64,000 bases of DNA from Ilumatobacteraceae bacterium (GTDB lineage Bacteria; Actinomycetota; Acidimicrobiia; Acidimicrobiales; Ilumatobacteraceae): positions 124,001 through 188,000 of the forward strand of contig JAWPMO010000001.1 in assembly GCA_033344875.1 (NCBI GenBank), read 5' to 3'. Below, piece after piece: positions 16,271-25,553 of the stretch; the first letter of the stretch is position 1, and each line of letters starts with the position of its first letter. Position numbers and translations under genes: made by a program. The notes under the pieces were generated by a model. It was not told the origin of the DNA. It ran no database searches and worked only from the letters and a program-made list of their open reading frames with translations.

Positions 16271-18043
16271 TCAGATGTCGAACACGGCGTCGGCGATCAG
16301 CAGCGCTGCACCGGCGACGGCGACGAACGACAGCACCCGGCCGATCCACACGAGGACGGGCCGTTCCGGATCGGCGCCGATCTCGAGGGCGCTGAGCGCG
16401 GTGAGGACGGCCACCGCGATCGCCAGGCCGATCGCATACACGCCGGGGCCGTGGTCGGCGACGACGCTGAACCCGGCGAGCAGGATCGCCGGCCGCATGA
16501 ACAGGGGGAGCGCGACCGGCATGATCGCCGCCCGCAGGCCGTCGAGTGCCGGTTCGTCGGTCGTCGGGCGTCGGCCGATGTCGATACCGGCCGAGAGCAG
16601 GCAGAGACTGCCGGCGGCCAGGCGCATCGCCGGTTCGCTTGTCCCGACCAGGTCGATCACCCAGCCGCTCGCGGCGCCGACGGCGAAGAGTACGACGGAT
16701 CCGAGCAGCCCGCCGAGCAACGCCAACGACGTCCGACGGCCGAGTGTGCCGTTGCGCGGCATGCTGAATGCCGCTCGCACCGGGTTGATCGTGCCGAGGA
16801 TCACGAGGATCCAGAGCCAGGCCGCCGGCGACGGATGCCCCGTGTCGAACGGGGCCGCTTCGAGGATCGGCATCGCGAGGAGCAGCGCGCTCAACGCGTG
16901 CTGCTGATCGTCCATGCGAGTCACGTCGTCGATGAACCAGGCGCCCTCGACCTTGCCGGGGTCGGGATACTCGGCGGCCTCGTCGGCGTCGGCTTGGGCC
17001 TCGACTGCGAGGCCGCTGATGCACAGGGCTCGCTCGCCGAGCGGTGCCCGTTCCTCGACGAGTCGATCATCGAGCTCGGCCGCTTGCCAGAGCCCGGCGA
17101 GTCCCTCGCCGAACACGCCGTAGCCTCCGCCGCGTGGGGTGAACGTGCCGCGAACGACGGTTCCCCAGGGGCCGAACCGTTGGCTGATCGAACGGACGCG
17201 TTGACCCATGAGGTCTCCCTGTCGTCGCACGAACTCCACCTCTTCCTCGGTCAGCGGCTCGCCGCGCGGGCGATCCGGAAATGCAGCGGTCTCGGCCAGC
17301 CCGTAGCCCGACCAGTGGTCGGCCAGCGGTGGCCAGATGTCTTCGACGTCGTCGCGAACGGTTGCCATGTACTCGCCCATCCGGTCGGCGGTGGCGCCCC
17401 ATCCGGCGGTCGGATCGACACGGTGCAGTCGTCCGAGCGCCCAGTAGGCCTCACCGGTGTAGTAGATCGAATACGTCTCGGGCCGAGCCTGATCGGGCCC
17501 CAGGTCGTAGTAGGCGAGCAGCGCTCCGCTCGGCTCGACCTGCCGATCGAGGAATCGCGCCAGGTTGCCCATGAACACGTCGTAGGTCTCTTCGCCCGTC
17601 ATCAGCCGTCGCTCGACCAGCGCTGCCAGGAGGAGCGCGTTCGTGCCGGCCTGGATCGTCGATGTCGTGGTGACCCCCGCCCAGTCCTCTCGCTCGACGA
17701 CGTTGTCGAGCGCCCACATCAGGCCCCGGTCGGCACTCTCGAGGGCGCCGTCGATGTCACGTGCGGCCGCCTGGTAGAGCGACGACATGACGCCGGCGTG
17801 TCGCACGATGTTGTAGTCGTCGACCGCCCGGTCGCGGACCCGGTCGTACTCGTACAACCAGGTACCGTCGGGCTGCTGGTTGTCGATGAGCCAATCGGCA
17901 GCCGACGTCGCCGCCGCCCGCAACGAACTCGGCGTGAGATCGGGGCAACGCTCGGGCGGAGCGCCGGCACCGAACATCAGCACCCCGGCGCCGAGCGTGC
18001 CGCCGAGCAGCGTGGCGACCCGACGGATCGCAGCGTTCACCAC
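16271..18043 (-). CDS. Fusion of an alpha/alpha-toroid domain with a MarC-like membrane domain
   Basis: The 590-aa protein has an N-terminal hydrophobic anchor or signal (residues 8-27), then about 350 residues with toroid-type repeats (WLIDNQQPDGTWLYEYDR; GTNALLLAALVERR; YYTGEAYWALGRLHRVDP; GLAGLWQAAEL), as in six-hairpin glycoside-enzyme-like or prenyltransferase-like folds. The last 190 residues hold about six membrane helices with MarC-family features: LGTINPVRAAF at the start and AIMPVALPLFMRPAILLAG in the middle. I do not know a named protein with this combination. The toroid lies presumably outside the cell. Substrate unknown. Confidence 0.65.
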   Translation of the reverse strand: MVNAAIRRVATLLGGTLGAGVLMFGAGAPPERCPDLTPSSLRAAATSAADWLIDNQQPDGTWLYEYDRVRDRAVDDYNIVRHAGVMSSLYQAAARDIDGALESADRGLMWALDNVVEREDWAGVTTTSTIQAGTNALLLAALVERRLMTGEETYDVFMGNLARFLDRQVEPSGALLAYYDLGPDQARPETYSIYYTGEAYWALGRLHRVDPTAGWGATADRMGEYMATVRDDVEDIWPPLADHWSGYGLAETAAFPDRPRGEPLTEEEVEFVRRQGDLMGQRVRSISQRFGPWGTVVRGTFTPRGGGYGVFGEGLAGLWQAAELDDRLVEERAPLGERALCISGLAVEAQADADEAAEYPDPGKVEGAWFIDDVTRMDDQQHALSALLLAMPILEAAPFDTGHPSPAAWLWILVILGTINPVRAAFSMPRNGTLGRRTSLALLGGLLGSVVLFAVGAASGWVIDLVGTSEPAMRLAAGSLCLLSAGIDIGRRPTTDEPALDGLRAAIMPVALPLFMRPAILLAGFSVVADHGPGVYAIGLAIAVAVLTALSALEIGADPERPVLVWIGRVLSFVAVAGAALLIADAVFDI

Positions 18044-18137
18044 GGCTCGGCGCGCGTCGACGGGGGATGCATCCGTCGATTCTGCAACATCGGAGCCCTC
18101 GTGCGGGGGACTCCGAGCGGAGCGAGTGCGCGTCGGA

Positions 18138-18737
18138 TCAGGCGGCGACGTCGGCGACGGCCAGAACGCCGTTGATGTGCGGGGCCGCCATACGGAGATC
18201 GCAGCCGATCTGCACGAGCGCGTCGCGGGTGCGGGTCGTCCCCGACGCCGCGCCCACCGCTGCGATCCGGTGCAGGAACCCCTGCTTGCCGAACGCTGTC
18301 AGCTCATGGCCGACTCGACGCAACCGAAGCCGTGCCTCGACCTCGCTGAGCGACCGGAACGCTTCGTCGAACGATGCAACGTCCGTCGAGAATCCGGCTT
18401 CGTCCAACGCCACGGCCGCTGCGGCCCGCGCCGCCGCCAGGTCGCCGGCCTCGGTCGCCCGAACCGCGATCACCAGCGCCCCCAGTGTGGCCTCGCGCAG
18501 GAGGACCGAGAGCTGTGCCGTCGTGGGCACCTCGAGCACCCCGAGGTCGGAGGTGTGTCCACACTCGTCGCAGGTGACGATCGGATCGTGTTCGCCGAGC
18601 GGCACGATCGGCACGCCGAACACGCACGCCCATCGAGCCGGGACCGTCTCCGCACCAGTGCGGTCGAGACCGCATCTCGGGCACACGAGTTCGACCGAAC
18701 GAACTGCTCGTTGCCGCACTTCGATGCTGAAGATCAT
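18138..18737 (-). CDS. Zinc-ribbon protein with TerB-like helical domain
   Basis: This 199-aa protein carries an N-terminal zinc ribbon (CPRCG near residue 19 and CDECG near residue 52) followed by an all-helical domain of about 130 residues (LREATLGALVIAVRATEAGDLAAARAAAAVALDEAG) resembling TerB/tellurite-resistance-like proteins. The ATG at 18737 was chosen because it follows AGGACG at a good distance and starts the ribbon domain; a longer frame to 18842 has no support. Cytosolic; function unknown. Confidence 0.6.
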   Translation of the reverse strand: MIFSIEVRQRAVRSVELVCPRCGLDRTGAETVPARWACVFGVPIVPLGEHDPIVTCDECGHTSDLGVLEVPTTAQLSVLLREATLGALVIAVRATEAGDLAAARAAAAVALDEAGFSTDVASFDEAFRSLSEVEARLRLRRVGHELTAFGKQGFLHRIAAVGAASGTTRTRDALVQIGCDLRMAAPHINGVLAVADVAA

Positions 18738-18991
18738 GGAGTCACGTCCTGGGGGTCCGTCCTCACCGGAGTGTGAGGTGCACTGCCATCGACGGGATGG
18801 AAAGGGCGCTTGATGAACCCTGAGACAGTCTTGAGGGGCCACGTGCGATCGCTGTGTGATAACGCCCGTTCCACGTCAAGTCCGATCCAAGTCGGACGCG
18901 ATCCGACGGCGCTCGTGACGTCCGGCCGGAGGTGCCGGTGTCGGGTGTGCTCCAATGTGCGTGTCACGTCGACGATCGAGGGGGACTCGGC

Positions 18992-19231
18992 ATGGAGTGC
19001 AAGGCGGGGGTGGTCCGTGGGATCGGTGAGATGTGGTCGATCGATGTCGACGCGCCCGAGACGTGCGGGGCGGTGGTGCAGCGGACCCACGTGATGCGCT
19101 GCCACGGCGACGAGCACCCCGGACTCGACGAGCTGATCACGATCACCTACTCGCTCGACGGCATCGACGTCGGCGACCAGGCGATGCGCGACGGTGAGAA
19201 CATCCGCGGCGTCATCGTGCACGGATCCTGA
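18992..19231 (+). pseudogene. Deletion relic of an NDMA-dependent (mycofactocin-type) alcohol dehydrogenase
   Basis: The intact 79-codon frame joins the two ends of a family normally about 370 residues long. The first 40 residues (MECKAGVVRGIGEMWSIDV, then RCHGDEH, compare GLCHSDEH) correspond to the N-terminus of zinc-dependent NDMA-type alcohol dehydrogenases. The last 35 (LDELITITYSLDGIDVGDQ, then ENIRGVIVH) correspond to the extreme C-terminus. The middle 290 or so residues, including the structural zinc loop and Rossmann fold, are absent, so it cannot be an active dehydrogenase. The join is in frame and a GAGGGGGA lies before the ATG, so a small protein may still be made. It sits 13 nt before an acyl-CoA ligase gene. 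Confidence 0.7.
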
Positions 19232-19244
19232 AGGGACCACGACC

Positions 19245-20822
19245 ATGGACGAACTCCGACCCGAGCCGGGAGCGATCACCCGACTCGCCGACATCAGCGC
19301 GTACTGGGCCGGCGCAGCACCCGACCGCATTGCCCTGACGGCCGGTGACCGCAGTTGGACGTACTGCGAGATCGACACGGAGGCGCAGCAGGTCGCCCAG
19401 GGGCTGACCGAACTCGGTGTCGGCGCCGGCGATCGCATCGCGTATCTCGATCGGAACACGCCCGAGTACTTCATGCACCTGTTCGGCGGTGCGAAACTCA
19501 ACTCGGTGTCGGTCGCGGTCAACTGGCGACTCGCGCCGGTCGAGATGGAATACATCATCGACGACGCCGACGCCAAGATGCTGTTCGTCGGCGAGGAGTT
19601 CATCGGGCACCTCGACCAGATGACGCTCCCGAAGGTCGAACTCGTCGTGGTGATCGGTGACCCCGGCGACAGCGGTCATCTGCGATATACCGACTGGGTC
19701 GCCGGCTACGACCCAGTGGAGCCCGACGTCTCCATCGCCGGCGACGACACGTGCTACCAGCTGTACACGTCGGGCACCACGGGTCTACCGAAGGGCGTCG
19801 AGCTCACCAACGACAACTTCATGTCGACGATGGCGATCGGGCGAGAGGCGTGGAAGTTCGACTCGACCGCGGTCAATCTCGTCGCGATGCCGCTGTTCCA
19901 CATCGCCGGGAGCGGCTGGGCGCTCGCCGGCATGGTCAACGGTGCGCACACGGTCATGACCAAGGAGGTCGACCCGATGGAGATCATCGGGTTGATCCCG
20001 AAGTACGGCATCACCCACGCGCTGTTGGTGCCGGCGGTGCTCCAGTTCGTGCTCGCCGTACCCGGCGCGAGCGACGCCGACTTCTCGTCGATGCGGACGC
20101 TGGTCTACGGCGCCTCACCGATCAGCGAGGCGGTGCTCGTCGGCTCGATGGCACTGTTCGGGTGCGACTTCGCCCAGGCATACGGTCTCACCGAAACGAC
20201 CGGGGGCGTGGTCCAACTCGACCCGGAGGACCACGATCCGGGAGGTGAACGCTCCCACCTGTTGCGCGCCGCCGGCCGGGCGTGGGGCGACGTCGAGCTC
20301 CGGATCGTCGACGTCGAGTCGCAGCGCGACGTGGCCGACGGCCAGGTCGGCGAGGTCTGGGTGCGGTCGTCGCAGGTGATGAAGGGGTACTGGAAGAATC
20401 CCGGTGCCACCCGCGACGCGATCGTCGACGGGTGGTTCCGCACCGGCGATGCCGGCTACCTCCGCGACGGCTACCTGTACATCCACGACCGGGTCAAGGA
20501 CATGATCGTGTCGGGTGGCGAGAACATCTATCCCGCCGAGATCGAGAACGCCCTGATGCGCCACGACCAGATCGCCGACGTGGCCGTCATCGGCATCCCG
20601 AGCGAGCGTTGGGGCGAGACGGTGATGGCCCTGATCGTGCGCTCGGACGATGCGCTCGACGAGGACGGGGTGATCGACTTCGCCCGCACCCAGCTCGCCG
20701 GCTACAAGGTGCCCCGCTCGGTGCAGTGGGTCGATGCGCTGCCGCGCAACCCGTCGGGCAAGGTGCTGAAGACCGAGCTGCGGGCACCCTTCTGGGAGGG
20801 CCACGACCGCCAGGTCAACTGA
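19245..20822 (+). CDS. Acyl-CoA synthetase (long-chain fatty-acid-CoA ligase, FadD-like)
   Basis: This 525-aa AMP-forming ligase activates a carboxylic acid to its CoA thioester via an acyl-adenylate. The motifs are complete: P-loop YTSGTTGLPKGVE, AYGLTETTGGVV, TGDAGYLRDGYLYIHDRVKDMI, SGGENIYPAEIEN and the C-terminal catalytic Lys in NPSGKVLKTEL. The start follows AAGGGACC. It directly follows the alcohol dehydrogenase relic; an alcohol-to-acid-to-CoA route may once have been encoded here. The chain-length preference cannot be read. Confidence 0.92.
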   Translation: MDELRPEPGAITRLADISAYWAGAAPDRIALTAGDRSWTYCEIDTEAQQVAQGLTELGVGAGDRIAYLDRNTPEYFMHLFGGAKLNSVSVAVNWRLAPVEMEYIIDDADAKMLFVGEEFIGHLDQMTLPKVELVVVIGDPGDSGHLRYTDWVAGYDPVEPDVSIAGDDTCYQLYTSGTTGLPKGVELTNDNFMSTMAIGREAWKFDSTAVNLVAMPLFHIAGSGWALAGMVNGAHTVMTKEVDPMEIIGLIPKYGITHALLVPAVLQFVLAVPGASDADFSSMRTLVYGASPISEAVLVGSMALFGCDFAQAYGLTETTGGVVQLDPEDHDPGGERSHLLRAAGRAWGDVELRIVDVESQRDVADGQVGEVWVRSSQVMKGYWKNPGATRDAIVDGWFRTGDAGYLRDGYLYIHDRVKDMIVSGGENIYPAEIENALMRHDQIADVAVIGIPSERWGETVMALIVRSDDALDEDGVIDFARTQLAGYKVPRSVQWVDALPRNPSGKVLKTELRAPFWEGHDRQVN

Positions 20823-20836
20823 CCCTGTCCGGCGGA

Positions 20837-21370
20837 TCAGAACGAGGCGTCGAGGTCGAGGTCGACCATCAACTCGTTCGCGAGCTCCTCGAGCGCCGAA
20901 CGAAGCGACTCGAGATCGGTGCCGGTTCGGATTTCGAGCTCGGCCGTCGCCTCGAACAGGAGCCCACCCGCCATCGGGGCCTCACGCGTTGCGGTCGCCA
21001 ACGACTCGATGTTGACGTCGTGCGCGGTCAGCACCCCGGTGATGTCGCTGACGATGCCCGGCCGGTCGGAGCCGAGCAGGTCGAGCGTGAAACGCCGTCG
21101 GCCGTCGGGGTCGGCGTCGGTGCCGTCGCCGACGGCGCGCTGGACGGTGACGTCGAGCAACCCGCTGAGCGGTTGCATCGCATCGGTGAACTCGTCGACG
21201 CGATCGTCGGGAATCGTCACGAGCACGATCCCGGCGAACTTGCCGGCCAACTCGGCCATCTCGCTGCGCTCCCAATTGCCGCCGTGCCGGGCGACGGCGG
21301 ATGCGATCGCGTTGACGAGCCCCGAGCGGTCGTCGCCGATCAGGGTGAGCACGAGTGGGGTCATCGGCAC
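20837..21370 (-). CDS. Tandem ACT-domain protein (GcvR-like amino-acid sensor)
   Basis: The 177-aa protein consists of two ACT domains: LTLIGDDRSGLVNAIASAVARHGGNWERSE at residues 6-85 and TLDLLGSDRPGIVSDITGVLTAHDVNIESL at 98-175. There is no DNA-binding or catalytic domain. This is the layout of GcvR-type regulators of the glycine cleavage pathway, which act by binding partner proteins; the link to glycine here is by family only. It converges on the acyl-CoA ligase with 14 bp between them. Confidence 0.8.
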   Translation of the reverse strand: MPMTPLVLTLIGDDRSGLVNAIASAVARHGGNWERSEMAELAGKFAGIVLVTIPDDRVDEFTDAMQPLSGLLDVTVQRAVGDGTDADPDGRRRFTLDLLGSDRPGIVSDITGVLTAHDVNIESLATATREAPMAGGLLFEATAELEIRTGTDLESLRSALEELANELMVDLDLDASF

Positions 21371-21449
21371 ATCGTAGGCAACGCACGTTCTCGGCTGTGC
21401 TGTGCCCGCACCGTGGGCCGACGGGGTCGCGTTCTGCGATACTTACCCG

Positions 21450-21824
21450 ATGGGCGTTCAGCTCGATCCGGTCAGCGTCGTCGAGCAGTGGCAGGCGCGC
21501 GCCTGGGGTGCTTGCGATCTCAGCGTCGTCGACGAACTCGCGGCCGACCCGCTCCTTCGTCACGGTCCGGCCGGTACCGAGTACCGATCGCACGCCGAAC
21601 TCAAGCGTGACCTGAAGAGCTATCAGCGTGCACTCGGGGCCGCCGAGATCACCGTCCACGACCGTTTCGTCGACGGCGACCGTGTGTGGAGCCGGACGAC
21701 GATGCGCGGCGCCAACATGGAGACCGGGATGCCGCGGACGCTGCAGTGGCTCCAGATCCACCGCGTCGTCGACGGCAAGCTCGTCGAGGTCTGGTCGCTC
21801 TACGCCTCCGATGTCAAGTGGTGA
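21450..21824 (+). CDS. SnoaL/NTF2-like small protein
   Basis: The 124-aa product has the cone-shaped NTF2/SnoaL pattern: an N-terminal helix pair (VVEQWQARAWGACDLSVVDELA), then strands ending WLQIHRVVDGKLVEVWSLY. The usual catalytic residues of polyketide cyclases are not obvious, so it could be a hydrolase, an isomerase or a binding protein. The start is set at 21450 because GATACT (21438-21443) sits 6 nt before this ATG, typical of a leaderless mRNA. Confidence 0.7.
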   Translation: MGVQLDPVSVVEQWQARAWGACDLSVVDELAADPLLRHGPAGTEYRSHAELKRDLKSYQRALGAAEITVHDRFVDGDRVWSRTTMRGANMETGMPRTLQWLQIHRVVDGKLVEVWSLYASDVKW

Positions 21825-21901
21825 GACATCGTGAAGTGTCGGAGTGATGTGACGCCGATCGATGCGACGTCACGCAATGCGTTCGAGTTCGCTCGGATCG
21901 T

Positions 21902-23170
21902 TCACGCCAACGCGACGGCGTCACCGAACCGCTGACGCGTGCGTTTGCTCACCGCCAGGAACACCACCATCGCGATGATCACCGACGCGCCCATCATCGC
22001 CAGGGTCTCGCGTAGCCCGAGGCGATCGGCGAGAATGCCGAGCGGGAGCGCCGCCATCCCGAACCCGCTGAACGAGAGCATCATCAGGCTCTGCACCCGG
22101 CCGTGATACTCGAGGTCGGACAGAGCGAGCACGAGCGAGTTGTTCATCGCCTGGAAACCCGCTGACGCCGCGCCGACAGCGATGATCACCGGCACCGACG
22201 CGAGGTAGGAGGGTGCGATCGCGAGGACGATGAGCGCAACGCCAAACGTCATGCCCGAGGCGGCCTGGATCCGCCACGCTGCGCGACCCGTGCCGCGGCC
22301 GGCGATGAACGCGGAGATGGCGACGGCGCCGACAGCAGACAACGCAGCGAGGAACCCGTATCCGGCGGACCCCACCTCGAGGACGTCGGTGGCGAAGCGG
22401 GGGAGGAATGCGATGAAGGGAAACCCGATCATCACCACGACGAACGAGACGACCACGAGGTTGACGATGTGGCGCCGCTCCCAGACGTATCGGAGGCTCT
22501 CCGCGAACTCGGCGCGAGCGGTCGTGTCGAGATCGTCGCCACGGGGGAGCCCGGGCGGCAACTTCCGGCAGGAGAAGAACGCCATCGCGCTGAGCGCCGC
22601 CGAGAAGTAGTAGACGCCGGCCGTACCGATCCATGCGATCCCGATGAACATCCCGGCGATCGCCGGCCCGATGACGCGGGCGCTGTTGATGCTCATCTGA
22701 CCGAGCACGATCGCGTTCGCGATGAGTCCGTGGCCGACCACCTCGCCGGTCAACGCCATGGTCGACGGCACGAGGAACGAGAACGCGGTCGCCTGCATCG
22801 CGGAGGTCGCGAGCAGCATCCAATACTCCACGAAGTCGAACGAGACCGCGACGGCGATCCACAGGGCGCTCATCGTGAGGAGTGCATTGGTCAGGAACAA
22901 GATGGTGCGTTTGGCGTACCGGTCGGCGGCGACGCCGCCGAGCGGAGTCGCGATCAGCATCGGCACGCCGAAGGCCATGAACACACCGCCGAGGCCGGTG
23001 TTGGAGCCGCTCAGTTCGTTGGCCAGCCAGCCCCGAGCGATCGCCTGCGCCTGGGTCGCCACGAATCCGAACGCGCCGATGGTGAACAGGGTTCGGTACG
23101 CAGGGATCCGCAACGAGGCGTACGTGTCGACCCGGGCCCGCTCGTTCGATGAGGGTGGGGGGTCGGGCAT
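21902..23170 (-). CDS. Major facilitator superfamily exporter (EntS-like)
   Basis: This 422-aa protein has about 12 hydrophobic helices and the MFS loop motif [13 protein letters not shown] between helices 2 and 3, with a related [13 protein letters not shown] between helices 8 and 9 or later. The [14 protein letters not shown] and [12 protein letters not shown] helices resemble the EntS/multidrug branch of proton-driven exporters. The substrate is not known. It is divergent from pdxS; the 130-bp gap contains the pdxS promoter candidate. Confidence 0.88.
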   Translation of the reverse strand: MPDPPPSSNERARVDTYASLRIPAYRTLFTIGAFGFVATQAQAIARGWLANELSGSNTGLGGVFMAFGVPMLIATPLGGVAADRYAKRTILFLTNALLTMSALWIAVAVSFDFVEYWMLLATSAMQATAFSFLVPSTMALTGEVVGHGLIANAIVLGQMSINSARVIGPAIAGMFIGIAWIGTAGVYYFSAALSAMAFFSCRKLPPGLPRGDDLDTTARAEFAESLRYVWERRHIVNLVVVSFVVVMIGFPFIAFLPRFATDVLEVGSAGYGFLAALSAVGAVAISAFIAGRGTGRAAWRIQAASGMTFGVALIVLAIAPSYLASVPVIIAVGAASAGFQAMNNSLVLALSDLEYHGRVQSLMMLSFSGFGMAALPLGILADRLGLRETLAMMGASVIIAMVVFLAVSKRTRQRFGDAVALA

Positions 23171-23300
23171 CGGATCAGTCTGGCGCGCCCGGACGACGAA
23201 CTGGCTGATGGCGGTCGGCATGGAGCCGCTGACGGCGCGGCCGACCCTGGTGGCGAACCCACCAGGGTGCCCACGGCTTTCGGTCGATACGATGTCACCC

Positions 23301-24191
23301 ATGTCCGAACAGGTGTCCATCACTGGGTCGTTCCCCGTCAAGCGGGGACTCGCGGAGATGCTGAAGGGTGGCGTCATCATGGACGTCGTGACCCCCGGCC
23401 AGGCCAAGGTGGCCGAAGACGCAGGGGCGACCGCCGTCATGGCGCTCGAGCGCGTGCCGGCCGACATCCGTCGCGACGGCGGCGTGTCGCGGATGAGCGA
23501 CCCCGACATGATCCAGGGCATCCAGGAGGCCGTGTCGATCCCGGTCATGGCCAAGGCCCGCATCGGCCACTTCGTCGAGGCACAGATCCTCGAGGCGCTC
23601 GGCGTCGACTTCGTCGACGAGTCCGAGGTGCTGTCGCCGGCCGACGAGGCCCACCACATCGACAAGTTCGCGTTCACCGTGCCGTTCGTGTGCGGCGCGA
23701 CCAACCTGGGCGAGGCGCTCCGCCGTATCTCCGAGGGCGCCTGCATGATCCGCTCCAAGGGTGAGGCCGGCACCGGCAACGTGATCGAGGCCGTCCGCCA
23801 CCTGCGCAGCATCATCGGCGACATCAAGAAGGTCGGCCAGGCCGACTCGGCCGAGCTGTTCGAATGGGCCAAGCAGCTCCAGGCGCCGCTCTCGCTGGTG
23901 CAGGAGATCGCCGAGACCGGCAAGCTCCCCGTTCCGCTGTTCTGCGCCGGTGGGCTCGCCACCCCGGCCGATGCCGCGCTCGCCATGCAGCTCGGTGCCG
24001 AGGCCGTGTTCGTCGGCTCCGGCATCTTCAAGAGCGACGAGCCGGAGCGCCGCGCCGCTGCCATCGTCGAGGCCACGACCCACTTCAACGATGCGTCGAT
24101 CCTCGCGAAGGTCAGCCGGGGCCTCGGCGCCCCGATGACCGGCATCGGGATGGACGAGATCAACCAGCGGTACGCCGACCGCGGTTGGTGA
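23301..24191 (+). CDS. pdxS: Pyridoxal 5'-phosphate synthase, PdxS subunit
   Basis: PdxS builds PLP from ribose 5-phosphate, glyceraldehyde 3-phosphate and ammonia. The 296-aa protein is highly conserved: [19 protein letters not shown] (with an active-site Asp), [21 protein letters not shown] (with catalytic Lys positions nearby), and [20 protein letters not shown] (second catalytic Lys). [29 protein letters not shown] forms the phosphate site. The ATG at 23301 is favoured because GATAC (23286-23290) stands as a -10 at leaderless distance; an in-frame ATG at 23292 is the alternative. It overlaps pdxT. Confidence 0.97.
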   Translation: MSEQVSITGSFPVKRGLAEMLKGGVIMDVVTPGQAKVAEDAGATAVMALERVPADIRRDGGVSRMSDPDMIQGIQEAVSIPVMAKARIGHFVEAQILEALGVDFVDESEVLSPADEAHHIDKFAFTVPFVCGATNLGEALRRISEGACMIRSKGEAGTGNVIEAVRHLRSIIGDIKKVGQADSAELFEWAKQLQAPLSLVQEIAETGKLPVPLFCAGGLATPADAALAMQLGAEAVFVGSGIFKSDEPERRAAAIVEATTHFNDASILAKVSRGLGAPMTGIGMDEINQRYADRGW

Positions 24192-24205
24192 GCCCCGGCG
24201 TCCAC

Positions 24206-24802
24206 ATGATCGGCGTGCTGGCGTTGCAGGGCGCCTTCCACTCCCATCAGGCGCTGCTCGACGGCCTCGGCCACCGCACGCTCCAGGTGCGCACGCCGGC
24301 GGATCTCGCTCGCGTCGACGCGCTGGTGATGCCCGGCGGTGAGTCGACCACGATGTCGAAGCTGCTCGTCACCAGCGAGCTGTTCGACCCGCTGGCCGCC
24401 CGCCTCGCCGACGGCATGCCGGCGTTCGGCACCTGCGCCGGCATGATCCTGCTGGCCGCAGAAGTCCTCGACGGCCGCCCCGATCAACGATCGTTCGGCG
24501 TGATCGACATCTCGGTGCAGCGCAACGGTTACGGCCGTCAACTCGACAGCTTCGAGACCGACCTGCACGTACCCGGACTCGGCATCGACGCCGATCGATT
24601 CCACGGTGTGTTCATTCGTGCGCCGAAGGTCACTCGTGTCGGTGTCGACGTCGAGATCTTGGCCGAGCACGCCGGTGTCCCTGTACTGCTGCGCCACGGA
24701 CCGATTACCGTGGCATCGTTCCACCCGGAGCTGGCGAACGACGCGAGGTTGCACGCCCAGTTCCTCTCGAGCTTCCTCACTACATCGCAGACGGAGATCT
24801 GA
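24206..24802 (+). CDS. pdxT: Pyridoxal 5'-phosphate synthase glutaminase, PdxT subunit
   Basis: PdxT supplies ammonia from glutamine to PdxS. The 198-aa protein starts IGVLALQGAFHSH, has the oxyanion motif MPGGESTTMSKL, the nucleophile Cys in FGTCAGMILL and the catalytic His-Glu pair in ASFHPELAND. The ATG at 24206 gives the family N-terminus; a GTG at 24188 overlaps the pdxS stop (GTGA) and would add six residues. The genes are clearly co-expressed. Confidence 0.95.
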   Translation: MIGVLALQGAFHSHQALLDGLGHRTLQVRTPADLARVDALVMPGGESTTMSKLLVTSELFDPLAARLADGMPAFGTCAGMILLAAEVLDGRPDQRSFGVIDISVQRNGYGRQLDSFETDLHVPGLGIDADRFHGVFIRAPKVTRVGVDVEILAEHAGVPVLLRHGPITVASFHPELANDARLHAQFLSSFLTTSQTEI

Positions 24803-24803
24803 C

Positions 24804-25553
24804 ATGTCGGGCCATTCCAAATGGGCAACCATCAAGCACAAGAAGGGCGCCGCCGACGCCAAGCGCGGCAAGCTGTTCGCCAAGTTGGCGCGCCAGATCG
24901 AGGTCGCGGCGCGCGCCGGTGGAGGCGACGCCGACATGAACCCGACGCTGCGCACCGCGGTGCAGAAGGCCAAGGCGGCCTCGATGACCAACGACGCCAT
25001 CGATCGTGCGATCAAACGCGCCACCGGCGAAGGTGACGGTGGCACCTACGAGGACATCATGTACGAGGGGTACGCGCCAGGAGGAGTGGCGCTGCTGATC
25101 GACGTCTTGACCGACAACCGCAACCGCACCAGCGCCGACATCCGCAACATCCTGTCGAAGCTCGGCGGCTCGATGGCCGAGCCGGGCGCGGTCGGATGGC
25201 AGTTCGCCCGCCGTGGCGTCGTGCTCATCGAGGGAGCGGTCGACGAGGACGAGTTGATGATGGCAGCGCTCGAGGCCGGTGCCGACGACGTCTCGGGCTC
25301 TGGCGAGGCGTGGACGGTGACGTGCAACCCGAGCGACACGTTCGAGGTCAAAGAGGCGCTCGAGGGAGCCGGTTACACGGTGATCTCCGCGGACATGCCG
25401 ATGGTGAGCGACAACCTGGTGCCCGTCGACTCGGTCGAGGATGCCAAGAAGCTGCTCCGGATCCTCGACGCGATCGAGGACAACGACGACGTGCAGGACG
25501 TGTACTCCAACTTCGACATCAGCGACGACGTCATGGAAGCGGCGTCGGCGTGA
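24804..25553 (+). CDS. yebC: YebC/PmpR family protein (TACO1-like)
   Basis: The 249-aa protein opens with the family hallmark MSGHSKWATIKHKKGAADAKRGKLF and continues with NDAIDRAIKRATGEGDGGTYEDIMYEGYAPGG. The three-domain layout and length are normal. Members have been described as transcription factors and, more recently, as ribosome-associated factors easing translation of difficult sequences. It starts 1 nt after the pdxT stop and its own stop overlaps the following start (GTGA). Actinobacteria often keep pdxST next to yebC. Confidence 0.95.
   Translation: MSGHSKWATIKHKKGAADAKRGKLFAKLARQIEVAARAGGGDADMNPTLRTAVQKAKAASMTNDAIDRAIKRATGEGDGGTYEDIMYEGYAPGGVALLIDVLTDNRNRTSADIRNILSKLGGSMAEPGAVGWQFARRGVVLIEGAVDEDELMMAALEAGADDVSGSGEAWTVTCNPSDTFEVKEALEGAGYTVISADMPMVSDNLVPVDSVEDAKKLLRILDAIEDNDDVQDVYSNFDISDDVMEAASA

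Noticed and set aside
23171-25045. Minus-strand extension of the MFS gene frame through pdxS-pdxT-yebC
   Set aside because: The transporter homology begins at 23170; the extension is antisense to three conserved genes and has no domain content.
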